Positions 8,771-20,168 of a stretch of 64,000 nucleotides of DNA are shown one piece after another; the first letter of the stretch is position 1; the number at the start of each line of letters is the position of its first letter. Under the pieces are notes generated by a model that made no database searches, was not told where the DNA came from, and saw nothing but the letters and a program-made list of their open reading frames with translations. The translations under genes were made by a program, and so were the position numbers. The stretch is from AP-15 sp963755435 (GTDB lineage Bacteria > Pseudomonadota > Alphaproteobacteria > ATCC43930 > CGMCC-115725), in NCBI GenBank assembly GCA_963755435.1, contig CAVWJX010000005.1:930001-994000 (forward strand). The letters are read 5' to 3'.

Positions 8771-10069
8771 CTACGCTTCGCTGACAAGCATCGTGCGTGC
8801 CGTTTCCAGTCCGCTCGCCAGCGCCGCCTCGACCGTGCCCATATCCGGACCGGCATAAAGCGCCTCGCCGGCAAAGAACACCGCCCCGAGATCCGGCTCT
8901 TTCAGGGCCAATTGCGCCGCCCGCGTTTGCGGCGTGGCATAGGAGTAGGCGCCGCGCGCGAACGGGTCGTTGCCCCAGTTGATCGCTCGCGAGGCGAGCG
9001 AGATCTTGCCTGAGGCTATCGGGCGCCGGGCGAAGATCTCGGCGAGCGAGGCGAGCCCCATCTCGACGAGTTCGGCCGCTGAGTCAGCGAAGAGACGCGG
9101 TCGGCCTTGGGTCCCGCGAACCAGCCGGTCAGCACCGGATGGGCGGCCGGATGCTGTGTCCACCAGGTCGGGACTGTCGCATCGGAAATCAGAAAGGACA
9201 GGTCGGCCAGATCTCCCCGCGCAGGATCCGCCCACCATTTCGTGGCGAAGCGCAGCAGGATCTTGACGACGTTGCCAAAGCCGATATCGCCAGCGGCGGT
9301 GGTGGTCGGTTCGCGCGCTGAGGGTGGAAGCGCGATTTCGCGGAAGAGCGGCAGCGGCACGGTAAGGATCGCCGCATCGGCCTCGAACACCGCCCCGTCG
9401 CGGCAGCGCGCGGCTATCCGTCCGCGATTTTCCTCGATCGCGGCTGCGGCACGGCCGAGATGGATCAGGGCGCCATGTCTGCGGCATTCAACCTCGAGAT
9501 AGGCGACGAGCGCACCGTAGCCTTCGGCGATCCGGCCCTGCTCACCCTCGTCGCGGGCCAGCCATTCGTCGCGGATGGCAAAGGTGCTGGCACGGCGCGG
9601 GTCGGCCGCGTCGTAGCCTTCGACCACGCGCGTGATCGACCGCCGCAACTCGCCGTATTGCTGGCCGGCGAAATGCTTATCGAGGAATTCGGCAATCGGC
9701 AGATCGGCCTTAACCGTGCTCAAGGCCCGATAGAACTGTTCCCGCATGGGCGATCGACGACGACACTTCCGGCAGCAAGGCACCGGTGCGGGTGCTCCAT
9801 CGCGTGCCCCGGTGCGGCGACAGCGATAGCCCCGCGTCGCGCATCAGGGTGCGGGTCACCGGCGCGGCACCATGGACGAACTCGGCGCCACCCTCCGCCG
9901 GATAGCCAAACTCCGCGGCCGGCAGCGGGTCGATGCGTCCGCCGCAGCGGTCACGCGCCTCGACGACGGTAACTCTTTTCCCGGCGCGTGAAGCTCGCGC
10001 GCAGCCATCAGCCCCGCCGCGCCGGCGCCGACCACAAGGAAATCCGTCGGAGGCAGCGTGCGCCGTCAT
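8771..10069 (-). CDS. Flavin-containing amine oxidase, interrupted by about four frameshifts
   Basis: Pieces in three frames assemble into one flavin monoamine oxidase of about 430 residues. The N-terminus in corrected frame is a Rossmann motif VVGAGAAGLMAA followed by KRVTVVEARDRCGGRI. The middle contains GYDAADPRRAS, AAILTVPLPLF and GNVVKILLRFATKWW. The C-terminus has DPFARGAYSYATP and VFFAGEALYAGPDMGTVEAAL, the hallmark FAD-pyrophosphate motif. Frame breaks lie at AAA 10040-10042, TTTT 9976-9979, GGG 9748-9750 and near 9090-9100. Several are homopolymer-length changes. ATG 10069 begins MTAHAASDGF. It could be a pseudogene, but every catalytic block is preserved, so sequencing error is favoured. 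Confidence 0.75.
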
Positions 10070-10165
10070 CGTGACGTCGGGGCTCGCTGTGAAGTTCGTA
10101 GCGGTGGACGGCAACGCAGACAGCGGCTGGAGACGAATTCCGGCGCGGAACCGGGCTTGTCGCAA

Positions 10166-10608
10166 TCAGGCGGCCGCCTCCTTGTGCGCGGCGGCGCTGA
10201 GCGCGCGGATCTGGCTGGCGGCGTGCTTCAATTCCTCGTCGCGCAGCTGCCGAGGCCACCTCGTCCTCCTCGGCCAGCGCCAGAAGGCCGCGGAATCGGA
10301 GCGGCTTTTCGAAGAATGCTCATCACGACGTCGAGCGGCAATTGCCCCTCGGCCATCGGGAGCGGGATCTGCTCGGCGAGGCCCGGCCGGATGTGATAAT
10401 GGGCGCCCATGCTGAAGGGGTCGAAGCGCAGCGCCTGCTCGCGCTTACCGGCGACCGCCACCACAATCGAAGGCCGGGTGATCTGGTCGTCGCGGCCGGC
10501 CAGCCGCCGGTCGGGGTGGAACAGGATTTCGAGATGCGGACCGGCATCGATCCGGTGCCAGCCGGTTCTGTCCTCGGGCATCTTTTGCTGCATCCGAACT
10601 CGCTCCAT
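10166..10608 (-). CDS. Uncharacterised protein, frameshifted twice
   Basis: I do not recognise this family. The gene starts at ATG 10608 after an excellent ribosome site (GGGAGGTGAGCG) and encodes MERVRMQQKMPEDRTGWHRI ... FDPFSMGAHYHIRPGLAEQI. Removing one base of the TTTT run at 10306-10309 and one of the CC at 10250-10251 (plus strand) gives a continuous C-terminus RGLLALAEEDEVAS-QLRDEE and ...HAASQIRALSAAAHKEAAA, ending at 10166 (about 147 residues). The C-terminal third is helical and charged. It lies 48 bases downstream of the amidohydrolase and is probably co-transcribed with it, suggesting an accessory role in the same pathway. Confidence 0.6.
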
Positions 10609-10656
10609 CGCTCACCTCCCTGTTCAAAGCAAACGTCGCCGAACCCGGCCCCGCCG

Positions 10657-11784
10657 TCACTGCAAACCGTAGAACCCCATGGCGCCGCCGGCCATCACCT
10701 GATGCTTTGCCTGCGCGGAGAGCGGCCCGAGCCGGTCGCGGACCATCTGCGGGGCGCCCGGAAAGAAGCCGTCCTGATGCGGGTAATCGGTCGCCCACAT
10801 GATCTTGTGCGGGCCGATATAGTCGGCCAAGACGGCGATGCTGTTTTCGACCGGCTCGAACGAGATCCAGCAATTGCGCTGGAACAATTCGGTCGGCCGC
10901 ATTTTGGGGGCCGATTCGTTGAACCCTTGGTCGTCGAAATGCCGGTCCATGCGGTCGAGCCAAGGCGCGATCCAGCCGCCGCCGGATTCGAGGAACGCGA
11001 CGCGCAGCCGCGGGTGGCGATCGACGACGCCGCCCCAGATCACGCTCATTGCCGCCAGCATCATCTCCATTGTGTGGCTGATCATGTGGCGCGCCGCGCG
11101 GTCCTGCTCGAAACGGTCGACGCCGACCGTCGGCATCGCGGTGGTCGAGCCCTCGTGAAAGCCGATCGAGAAGTCGAGCTCCTCGGCCATGGTCCAGAAC
11201 GGCTCGTAGATCGGGTCGCTGATCATCTTATTGCCGTGATACGGGTTCGGCCGCAGAAAGCCGCCGGGCATGCCGAGCGTTTCGCGCGCATAGCGCATCT
11301 CCTCGATCGCCAACTCGACCGACTGCATCGGCAGCATCGCGACGCCAAACAGGCGATCGGGATAGGGCTTGCAGTAATCGGCGAGCCAGCGGTTGTAGGC
11401 GCGGCACATCGCGCCCGCGAGCCCCGGGTCTGCAACGGCCCCGGCGAACAGGCCGAGGCTCGGGTAGAGGAAAGCGGCGTCGATCCCGTCGGCATCCATG
11501 TCGAGGATGCGGGCGTGCGGGTCGAACCCACCCTTTTTTCCTTCGGCATATTTGAGGGTGTCGGGCTTGACTGTGCCCTGCCGGACGCCGACCGCGCCGA
11601 GGCTGCCAATTCCCCGCGGATTGCCGAGCAATTTGCCCTCGACGCCGAGGCGCTCTTTGCCATTATCGTCGATGACAAACCGCGGCCGGCGTTCGCGAAA
11701 GGCGGGATCGATGTAATTATCCCAGAGATCGAGCGGTTCGAGGATATGACCGTCGGCGTCGATGGCGTTGTAGGCGTGAGCCAT
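10657..11784 (-). CDS. Amidohydrolase 2 family metal-dependent hydrolase
   Basis: A 375-residue TIM-barrel protein of the ACMSD/amidohydrolase-2 family. Metal or catalytic motifs in order are the N-terminal IDADGHILEP, the strand-5 histidine in GFHEGST, the histidine in HMISHTMEMM and the aspartate in IMWATDYPHQDG. Members act as decarboxylases or hydrolases on carboxylic acids and lactones, in the cytoplasm. The D-x-H-like start (DADGHI) in place of H-x-H is common in this branch. ATG 11784 follows GGAAGGAAACGGTC. The downstream frameshifted hypothetical gene is probably in the same operon. The substrate is not known. Confidence 0.85.
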   Translation of the reverse strand: MAHAYNAIDADGHILEPLDLWDNYIDPAFRERRPRFVIDDNGKERLGVEGKLLGNPRGIGSLGAVGVRQGTVKPDTLKYAEGKKGGFDPHARILDMDADGIDAAFLYPSLGLFAGAVADPGLAGAMCRAYNRWLADYCKPYPDRLFGVAMLPMQSVELAIEEMRYARETLGMPGGFLRPNPYHGNKMISDPIYEPFWTMAEELDFSIGFHEGSTTAMPTVGVDRFEQDRAARHMISHTMEMMLAAMSVIWGGVVDRHPRLRVAFLESGGGWIAPWLDRMDRHFDDQGFNESAPKMRPTELFQRNCWISFEPVENSIAVLADYIGPHKIMWATDYPHQDGFFPGAPQMVRDRLGPLSAQAKHQVMAGGAMGFYGLQ

Positions 11785-12010
11785 GACCGTTTCCTTCCGG
11801 GTGCGTGCAAGCCAATAACTCTAGCCGACGCACGCCGCCCGCGCGAGACCGAACTCCGTAAAATGCGGGCGACGCCAGCGAGTCGAAGATCGAAGCCGAC
11901 AGGCTGTTCTCGGGCCCGCCGTCAACCCGGTTCCGACCGCAAGCAAAACCTGGTTTTTAGGCAATTGGCAAACGGCACCGTCGCATGTTAATCCCGGTCG
12001 AGAGGGTTTG

Positions 12011-12196
12011 ATGTCACGGCCGCGAGCAGCTGACGATTTCAGGACAATCCGTGCCCGCATGGAGGAGTTGCGGCGGGAGAGGCGCGCCGATCAACCGGCA
12101 CCGACAGCCGATGCCATCGCCGGTCATCGCGGCCCGTGCGCCTGTGGCAGGAGCCTCTTCCCCGACGAGTGCGACGGATCGTGCAAAGCGTTTTGA
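12011..12196 (+). CDS. Small conserved-looking protein of unknown function
   Basis: A 61-residue ORF starting MSRPRAADDFRTIRARMEEL, with an amphipathic charged helix (FRTIRARMEELRRERRADQP) and a C-terminal cysteine segment CACGRSLFPDECDGSC. The four cysteines in a C-x-C ... C-x3-C arrangement could bind zinc; that is inference. A weak GAGAGGG precedes the start. Small proteins with a similar helical N-terminus are familiar in alphaproteobacteria, but I cannot name the family. An adjacent in-frame ATG at 12008 is the alternative start. Confidence 0.45.
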   Translation: MSRPRAADDFRTIRARMEELRRERRADQPAPTADAIAGHRGPCACGRSLFPDECDGSCKAF

Positions 12197-12265
12197 CGGC
12201 CACAGGCGGCCATCTGAGCAGCGCGGCGCCGGGAACGGCCATCTCGCGGGTTGCGCCGGACCGGT

Positions 12266-13914
<1,649 letters not shown>

Positions 13915-14019
13915 CAAAGGCTCCAGTTGCAGAGTTGGTCGGAGTGGATCGGCGGGTTCTGCCGCCGCGCAAGCGCCCGCCCTCCCCCGCATACCGGGAG
14001 AGGGGAGGCTGGCTTCGGA

Positions 14020-15666
14020 TCAGGTCATGTAGTTCGAGAAGCGGACGGTGGTGGCGCGGGCGCGGTAGTCGGTCTTGACGTTGACCAGTGCCACCATGCC
14101 CTCGTCGACCTTTTTCTGCGCGCGCTCCAGGGCCGGGCGGATCGCCTCGGGCGCTTCGACATATTCGCCATGGCAGCCGAGCCCCTGGGCCATGATGTCG
14201 TAGCGGGTGTAGCCGAGATAGCGGCCGGGCTTGTTGCCCTCGGGGTCGGCGGTCCAACCGCCGTTCAGGCTGACGACGCACAGCAATGGCAATTTGTGGC
14301 GCACCGCGGTGTCGAGCTCCATCGCGTTCTGGCCGAACGAGCCGTCGCCGTGCAGGCAGATGACCTGGGTCCCGGGCTTGGCCGCCTTGGCGCCGACCGC
14401 GAACGGTAAGCCCACCCCCATCGTGCCGAACGGCCCCGAGTTGAGCCGGTGGCCCGGCGTGTAGGTCGGGATCGACTGGCGGCCGAAATTCAGGATCTCC
14501 TGGCCGTCGACGACGAGGATCGCGTCGCGCTTCATGAAATTTTTGACTTCCTCGCACAGCCGCAGCGGGTGGATGTCGCCGTCGGTCGGGTAGTTGCTGC
14601 CGGGGCCGGTGCGCTTCTGCGCCTCGCCCTCCTGCAATTTGCGGCGCCACGGCGCAAAGCGCTCGGCGGTGTTGCCGTCGATCGCGTCGATCAGCTGCGT
14701 CAGCACTGACCTGCAGTCGCCGACGATCGGGATATCGACATTGCGCGCCGACATGCCGAGTTCCTCGGGGTCGATCTCGATCCGCGCGATCTTGGCGTCC
14801 TTGTTGAAGCGCGGCGGGGCGGCGTGGGCGATCACGTAATTCATCCTGGTCCCGAGAACGATGATCAGATCGGCCTCGCGGAACGCATTCGAGCGCATCG
14901 TCAGATAGGAATAGGGGTGGTCGTCGGGGACGACGCCGCGGCCCTGCGGGGTCGTGAAAAACGGGATCCCGGCCTTCTCGACAAAGGTGCGCATCTCGTT
15001 CCAGGCCTTGGACCACAGGACGCCGCCGCCCGAGCAGATGATCGGCTGCCGAGCCTTGTTGATCGCATCAACGAGGGCGTTGATCGCCTTCGGCTCGGCA
15101 TAGGGGCGCGCCTCGATAACCTGCCGGCCGAGATAGCTCCAATCGACCTCGCCCTCGTCGACCTTGGCGTAGAGCACGTCGCCCGGCATGTCGAGATAAG
15201 CGGGGCCGGGCTTGCCGTTCAGCGCCTTCTGGAAGGCGAAATTCACCTGCTGCGGGATGCGCTTCAGATTATGGACGCGATCGGCGTACTTGACGCACGT
15301 CTTCAACGCCGCAACCTGGTCGATCTCCTGGAATACCTGGCGGCCGAACTGGCTGATCGGGCTCGATCCGCCGATCGCGACGACCGGGCAGCAATCAATC
15401 AGGGCGTTGGCGAGGCCGGTGCCGAAATTGAGGGTCGCGGGGCCGCTCGCCGCCATGCATACGCCCGGACCCTGGGTCACCCGCGAATAGGCCTGCGCCA
15501 TATACGCGGCACCCTGCTCGTGGCGGGTGTCGATCGCGCGGATGCCCTCCTTTATGCACGAGGTTTCGGCATCGAGCATCGGCCCGCCCATGATGTAGAA
15601 GAGATCCCTGACGCCCTGCGCCTTCAGGCACTTTGCCAGGATCTGGTAGCCTGCCAGTTCCGCCAT
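14020..15666 (-). CDS. ThDP-dependent enzyme, oxalyl-CoA decarboxylase/2-hydroxyacyl-CoA lyase/acetolactate synthase family
   Basis: A 548-residue protein with the three-domain ThDP fold. The N-terminal pyrimidine-binding domain carries the catalytic glutamate in DTRHEQGAAYMAQAYSR and GPGVCMAASGPATLNFGTGL. The middle domain contains LIIVLGTRMNYVI. The C-terminal cofactor motif is GDGSFGQNAMELDTAV ... LNGGW. The start MAELAGYQILAKCLKAQGVR fits the oxalyl-CoA decarboxylase/HACL branch. Its neighbour 137 bases downstream in the same direction of reading order (15804-17027) is a class III CoA-transferase, so an Oxc/Frc-like pair is a reasonable inference, although the specificity residues cannot be judged. 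ATG 15666 has GGAGGAGATATTTAG upstream. Confidence 0.85.
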   Translation of the reverse strand: MAELAGYQILAKCLKAQGVRDLFYIMGGPMLDAETSCIKEGIRAIDTRHEQGAAYMAQAYSRVTQGPGVCMAASGPATLNFGTGLANALIDCCPVVAIGGSSPISQFGRQVFQEIDQVAALKTCVKYADRVHNLKRIPQQVNFAFQKALNGKPGPAYLDMPGDVLYAKVDEGEVDWSYLGRQVIEARPYAEPKAINALVDAINKARQPIICSGGGVLWSKAWNEMRTFVEKAGIPFFTTPQGRGVVPDDHPYSYLTMRSNAFREADLIIVLGTRMNYVIAHAAPPRFNKDAKIARIEIDPEELGMSARNVDIPIVGDCRSVLTQLIDAIDGNTAERFAPWRRKLQEGEAQKRTGPGSNYPTDGDIHPLRLCEEVKNFMKRDAILVVDGQEILNFGRQSIPTYTPGHRLNSGPFGTMGVGLPFAVGAKAAKPGTQVICLHGDGSFGQNAMELDTAVRHKLPLLCVVSLNGGWTADPEGNKPGRYLGYTRYDIMAQGLGCHGEYVEAPEAIRPALERAQKKVDEGMVALVNVKTDYRARATTVRFSNYMT

Positions 15667-15690
15667 CTAAATATCTCCTCCGGCATTATC

Positions 15691-15721
15691 GTCATGGCCG
15701 GGCTCGTTCCGGCCATCCACG
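15691..15721. repeat. Dispersed palindromic REP-like element
   Basis: ATGGCCGG (15694-15701) pairs with CCGGCCAT (15709-15716) inside a segment reading GTCATGGCCGGGCTCGTTCC. This matches the general form of the GTCATGGCCGGGC-type intergenic palindromes that are abundant in many alphaproteobacterial genomes. It lies between the CoA-transferase and ThDP-enzyme genes. Confidence 0.65.
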
Positions 15722-15803
15722 CCTTCATCTTGCGCCGCCGGTCGTGGCCTCTTGGCCGCCCGAAAACGCCCGGACACGACCGAAATTGGTGCGCATGCTG
15801 GGG

Positions 15804-17027
15804 TCAGATCGTTCCGTCCTTCTTTAGCACCTCGACGTCGCCCTTGCTCATGCCGAGCCATTCGCCGAGCACCTCTACCGAGTGCTCGCCCAGCAACGGC
15901 GCCGCTTCGAGCTTGGGTGGCCTCCCGTCGAAGCGCACCGGCCAGCTCGGCATCTTGAACGGCCCCGACGGGTGTTGCATGGTTTGCAGGATGCCGCGCC
16001 GCTCGAACGAAGGTTCATTGATCAATTCCATCGTATCGAGCACCGCGCCGGCCGGCACTCCGGCCGATCCGATGAGCCGCATCGCCTCGTGCTTGTCGTG
16101 GCGGCGGGTGAACTCGGCAACCATCGCGTCGACCTCCTCACGGCGCTCGCGCCTGGCCTCGATCGTCTCGTAGCGCGGATCGCCGATCAGATCCTCATGG
16201 CCGATCGCCTTTAGGAGATTGTGCCAGTGGTCCTTCTGGCGGGCGAAAACATAGACCCAGTCATTGGGCCCTCCCGGTGCGCACGGGAAGATGCCGGCCG
16301 GCGGCGGCGACCCGGTGACGCTGCGCGACCCGGCGCGTCCGGCCGCCTTGCCGGTCACCGCTTGGGTCTGAAAGGCGATGCGGATGTAGTGCAACATCGC
16401 GTCCTGCATCGCGATCTGCAGCCGGCGTCCCTGACCGGTCGACTTGCGCTCGTAGAGGGCGCCCAGAATGCTGATCGCCATCAGCATGCCGGTGCCGGTG
16501 TCGCCCAATGACGGGCCGGGCTTGCAGGGCGGCCCGTCGGGCTCGCCGGTGATGCTCATGGTGCCGCCGCAGGCCTGCGCGATCATGTCGAAGGCGAGGT
16601 TCCTTTCGTATGGGCTGCCTTCGCCGAAGCCTTTGATCTGGCAATAGATGATGCCGGGGTTGATCGCCCGGATCGCGTCATAGCCGAGACCGATGCGCTC
16701 GATCGTGCCAGGCGCCATATTTTCGACCATGACGTCGGCCCGACGCGCCATGTCCTTGACCAGGGCGAGGCCGCGTTCGGATTTGAGGTTGACCGTAACC
16801 GACTTCTTGTTGGCGTTGAATTCGAAGAAATAATAGGAATCAGGGCTGCCCTCGGGGCCAACAAAGGCGGTGCGGCCGGGTTCGCCGCCTTTCGGGTTCT
16901 CGACCTTGACCACCTCGGCGCCGAGCCAGGCAAGCGCCTCGGTCGAGGTCGGTCCGGCTTCGAATTGGGTCAGGTCGAGCACCTTGACCCCGGCGAGGCA
17001 TTTGAGCGGCACGCCCGTTGCGTCCAT
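15804..17027 (-). CDS. CaiB/BaiF class III CoA-transferase, formyl-CoA transferase-like
   Basis: A 407-residue protein of the class III CoA-transferase family. The N-terminus VKVLDLTQFEAGPTSTEALA and LGAEVVKVENP is diagnostic. The catalytic aspartate is expected in PSLGDTGTGMLMAISILGAL. The C-terminal part has RPPKLEAAPLLGEHSVEVLG, as in Frc/CaiB. It moves CoA between carboxylic acids. ATG 17027 (MDATGV) is chosen because GGAG sits nine bases upstream; a further start at 17051 is less likely. Together with the downstream ThDP enzyme it resembles an oxalate-degrading pair, but other acyl-CoA substrates are possible. Confidence 0.88.
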   Translation of the reverse strand: MDATGVPLKCLAGVKVLDLTQFEAGPTSTEALAWLGAEVVKVENPKGGEPGRTAFVGPEGSPDSYYFFEFNANKKSVTVNLKSERGLALVKDMARRADVMVENMAPGTIERIGLGYDAIRAINPGIIYCQIKGFGEGSPYERNLAFDMIAQACGGTMSITGEPDGPPCKPGPSLGDTGTGMLMAISILGALYERKSTGQGRRLQIAMQDAMLHYIRIAFQTQAVTGKAAGRAGSRSVTGSPPPAGIFPCAPGGPNDWVYVFARQKDHWHNLLKAIGHEDLIGDPRYETIEARRERREEVDAMVAEFTRRHDKHEAMRLIGSAGVPAGAVLDTMELINEPSFERRGILQTMQHPSGPFKMPSWPVRFDGRPPKLEAAPLLGEHSVEVLGEWLGMSKGDVEVLKKDGTI

Positions 17028-17223
17028 TGCTTTGCACTCCTGCACGACCACAATTCGTCACGATAGCCCAGCCGCTCCAGTTTCGGAAATCGGCATCGTG
17101 GCGCGCCGCTGCGGTTACCCCGGCAAAACTCTTTTGCGCCGCTCCGCCGATTGCGCTAGGGGATGCCGGCGACCGCGGGTTTCTTGCGAGAGTTTATCGA
17201 ATCCGCATCCGGGGGGTGTAGAC

Positions 17224-18159
17224 ATGGCGGCGAACCGGCCCAGCGTGTTCATCGACGGCGAGGCCGGCACGACCGGCCTCGGCATCCGCACCCGCCTCCA
17301 AAACTTGCCCGAGGTCGCAGTCAAGAGCTTGTCGCCGGCGCAGCGCAAAAACCCGGTGGCACGTCGTGACATGATGGCGGCGGTCGATCTGGTGGTGCTG
17401 TGCCTGCCCGACGAGGCCGCGCGAGAGGCGGTGACGCTGGCCGACGGGCTCGGTCCCGATGCACCGAAGCTGCTCGACGCCAGCACAGCGCATCGCGTCG
17501 ATCCGGACTGGACCTACGGCTTTGCCGAATTGGGAGACCGCCAGGCCGCGCGCATCGCCGTCGCCGGCCGCGTCGCCAATCCGGGCTGCTATCCCACTGG
17601 TGCGATCGCGTTGTTGCGGCCGCTGGTCGATGCCGGCATCGTGCCGACCGACCACCCGATCGCGATTAACGCGGTCAGCGGCTATTCTGGCGGCGGCAAG
17701 TCGATGATCGCGGCTCACGATGCGGCCGGCGGTCCGGCCTTCGAGCTTTATGCTCTCCATCTCGAACACAAGCATGTGCCCGAGATCGAACTCTATTCAC
17801 GGCTTACGCGCAGGCCGATTTTCGTGCCCTCGGTCGGCCATTTTCGCCAGGGAATGCTGGTTTCGGTGCCGCTCCACCTCGACACCCTGCCAGGCAAGCC
17901 GCGCGGCGCCGACCTGCGCGAGGTATTAGCCGCGCGCTATCGCGATTGCCCGTTGGTGTCGCTCGTCGATCCAGCAAGCCACGGTAAGCTCGAACCGGAG
18001 GCGCTCAACGAGACCGACCGGCTCGAGCTCTCGGTCCATGCCAACGAGGCGCGGCGGCAGGTCGTTTTGGTTGCCCGGCTCGACAATCTCGGCAAGGGCG
18101 CATCGGGTGCCGCGGTGCAAAACATCCGCTTGATGCTGGGATTGGACAGCGGTGCATGA
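17224..18159 (+). CDS. argC: N-acetyl-gamma-glutamyl-phosphate reductase (type 2)
   Basis: A 311-residue enzyme of arginine biosynthesis that reduces N-acetylglutamyl phosphate to the semialdehyde with NADPH. The N-terminus VFIDGEAGTTGLGIRTRL has the nucleotide-binding loop of the short (ArgC2) form, and VVLCLPDEAA follows. The catalytic cysteine is in VANPGCYPTGAIALL. INAVSGYSGGGKSM and HKHVPEIELYS complete the family signatures. Length is normal for the type 2 enzyme. The frame is open far upstream, but ATG 17224 with GGGGGG eight bases before it gives the canonical start. It stands alone, away from other arg genes. Confidence 0.95.
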   Translation: MAANRPSVFIDGEAGTTGLGIRTRLQNLPEVAVKSLSPAQRKNPVARRDMMAAVDLVVLCLPDEAAREAVTLADGLGPDAPKLLDASTAHRVDPDWTYGFAELGDRQAARIAVAGRVANPGCYPTGAIALLRPLVDAGIVPTDHPIAINAVSGYSGGGKSMIAAHDAAGGPAFELYALHLEHKHVPEIELYSRLTRRPIFVPSVGHFRQGMLVSVPLHLDTLPGKPRGADLREVLAARYRDCPLVSLVDPASHGKLEPEALNETDRLELSVHANEARRQVVLVARLDNLGKGASGAAVQNIRLMLGLDSGA

Positions 18160-18283
18160 ACGAGGATACGGCCGGCTGATCGAAGCTGACCGGACGCGAT
18201 AGCCCGCAGCCCGGAGCCGTTAATCAGCAGCACCCCGATCCCCTGGCGCGCAGGCTCGCCGCCGTCGGCCGCGCTGGCTCGCG

Positions 18284-19861
18284 TCATTTTTTGGCGACGC
18301 CCCACATGAACAGCGCCGGGCCGATATCGACCCCGACCAGATCCTTATGGAACGCGTATCGCGCCGAATATTCGCCGAGCGGGATATAGGGCACGCTTTT
18401 GAACGCCTCGCGCTGGAGATCCTCGGCGATCGATTTGCGTTGGTCGTCGTTCGCGGCGAACAGCCATTGGTCGCGCAGCTTCTCGATGATCGGGTCGGTC
18501 GGCCAGCCGACCCAAGCGGCGGTGCCGTTGGCGCGCAACGGGGCGTTGACCGACGGATCGAGGATCGCAATGCCGGGAAAGCTGGTCAAAAAAATGTTCC
18601 AGCCGCCTTGCCCGATCGGCGCCTTCGAGGCGCGGCGGGAGAGGAGGGTCCCCCAATCCATCGACTGCACTTCGACGTTGATGCCGAGCCGGCGCAGCAG
18701 GTCGGCGGTAACCAGGGCCAGCGCGTGCAGTCTGGTAAAGTCGGTCGGATCGAGCAGCACGACCTTTTCGCCGTGGTAACCGGCTTCTTTGATCAGCTCT
18801 TTGGCCTTGGCCAGGTTGCGCGGCCCTTCGAGCGGCTCGGCTCCGGCGTTGCTGGCCATCGGCCCGCCGCACGGAAAAAAGCTGTAGCAGGTGTTCCAGT
18901 ATCTATGGTCGCCGGCGACCGCCGACATATAGGCCGATTGATCGACCGCATAGAGCAGCGCCTGGCGCATCTTTTGGTTGTCGAATGGCGGCAGCAGCTG
19001 GTTGAACCGCAGCAATCCGGTGACGCCGAACGGGCTGGCCTGGACCAGGGTGACGCTCGGGTCGCGATCGAGCAGCTTGTAGAAATCGGCCGGCGGATTC
19101 TCCCACCAATCGGCCTCGCCGGCGGTGAACGCCGCGAGTGCGGTGGTCTCGTCCGGGATATAGAGCCATTCGACCCGCTCGACGTTGACGACTTTGCCGC
19201 CCGAAGCCCAGCTCGGCGGCTCCTTGCGCGGCACGTATTCCGGGTTCTTGACAAAGACGACCCGGTGGCCCGGCTGCCATTGGCTGTTGACGAATCTGAA
19301 CGGGCCGGAGCCGATCGTGCTCTTGATCTGCTGGTTGGCGCTGGTCTCGGCGACGCGCTGCGGCATGATGAACGGCACATTGCTGTCGGGCTTGGCGAGT
19401 GCCGCGAGCAGCAGCGGAAAGGGCCTTTTCAGCACTATCGCAAAGCTGGTGTCGCCGATCTTGCGGTATTGGGCGACGACCGAGGCGACGGTCTGGCCGA
19501 GCGCGTCGCGCTTGCTCCACCGCTCCAAGGAGGCAATGCAATCGGCGCTGGTGACCGGCTGGCCGTCGGAGAATTTGAGCCCCGGGCGTAAGGTGAAGGT
19601 GTAGGTCAGCCGGTCGGCGCTGATCGTCCAGCGATCGACCATCTGCGGGTGCGGCTTGAAGTGGCTGTCGAGCGCGAACAGCGTGTCGTAGACCATGTAA
19701 CCGTAGTTGCGGGTGATCACCGCCGTGGTCCAGACCGGATCGAGCACGCGCAGATCGGCTTGGGCGATCAGCCGCAACGTCGTGTCCGAAGCGGCGCAGA
19801 ACGCGGTTCCGCTCGGCAGCGCGAGGAGCAGCGCCAAGACGGCTGCGGTAACGTGCCTCAT
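18284..19861 (-). CDS. Periplasmic solute-binding protein of an oligopeptide/dipeptide-type ABC transporter
   Basis: A 525-residue SBP_bac_5 family protein. The signal peptide is MRHVTAAVLALLLALPSGTA, cleaved near CAA. The mature protein has the family blocks VWTTAVITRNYGYMVYDTLF, DRLTYTFTLRPGLKFSDGQP and a late LLYAVDQSAYMSAVAGDHRY segment. Such proteins capture peptides, nickel or other solutes for an ABC importer. No permease or ATPase gene is adjacent, so it is an orphan binding protein. ATG 19861 is preferred over 19876 because it starts directly at the signal peptide; the longer form adds five residues. Confidence 0.88.
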   Translation of the reverse strand: MRHVTAAVLALLLALPSGTAFCAASDTTLRLIAQADLRVLDPVWTTAVITRNYGYMVYDTLFALDSHFKPHPQMVDRWTISADRLTYTFTLRPGLKFSDGQPVTSADCIASLERWSKRDALGQTVASVVAQYRKIGDTSFAIVLKRPFPLLLAALAKPDSNVPFIMPQRVAETSANQQIKSTIGSGPFRFVNSQWQPGHRVVFVKNPEYVPRKEPPSWASGGKVVNVERVEWLYIPDETTALAAFTAGEADWWENPPADFYKLLDRDPSVTLVQASPFGVTGLLRFNQLLPPFDNQKMRQALLYAVDQSAYMSAVAGDHRYWNTCYSFFPCGGPMASNAGAEPLEGPRNLAKAKELIKEAGYHGEKVVLLDPTDFTRLHALALVTADLLRRLGINVEVQSMDWGTLLSRRASKAPIGQGGWNIFLTSFPGIAILDPSVNAPLRANGTAAWVGWPTDPIIEKLRDQWLFAANDDQRKSIAEDLQREAFKSVPYIPLGEYSARYAFHKDLVGVDIGPALFMWGVAKK

Positions 19862-20168
19862 CTGATCGCGTCCCATTTCTCGTCAGACGGATGCGCGAAA
19901 GATCGGATTTCGCTTGGCCAATCGGCGCCGTTAACCATGTCATCCTAGTGCACGTCAAAAACCGCCGATAGACCTTGTGTCGACCGAGAGACGCGCTGAG
20001 CCAACCCCACTCACCCGAAATCGACCCGCCTGGCGGTCGCGGCTTGACGGGTGGCCCTCGCCGGCGCAAGGCTGCGCGCCCGGACCCACCCGCTACCTGC
20101 GCTCGATCCCTTATGGTCCGCAGCGCTCGTCGATAAGCTTCGCAAGCTCTTGATGGAGGAGAGAACCC

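Noticed and set aside
18347..19591. Plus-strand frame of 414 codons
   Set aside because: Antisense to the solute-binding protein and without any domain or start signal.
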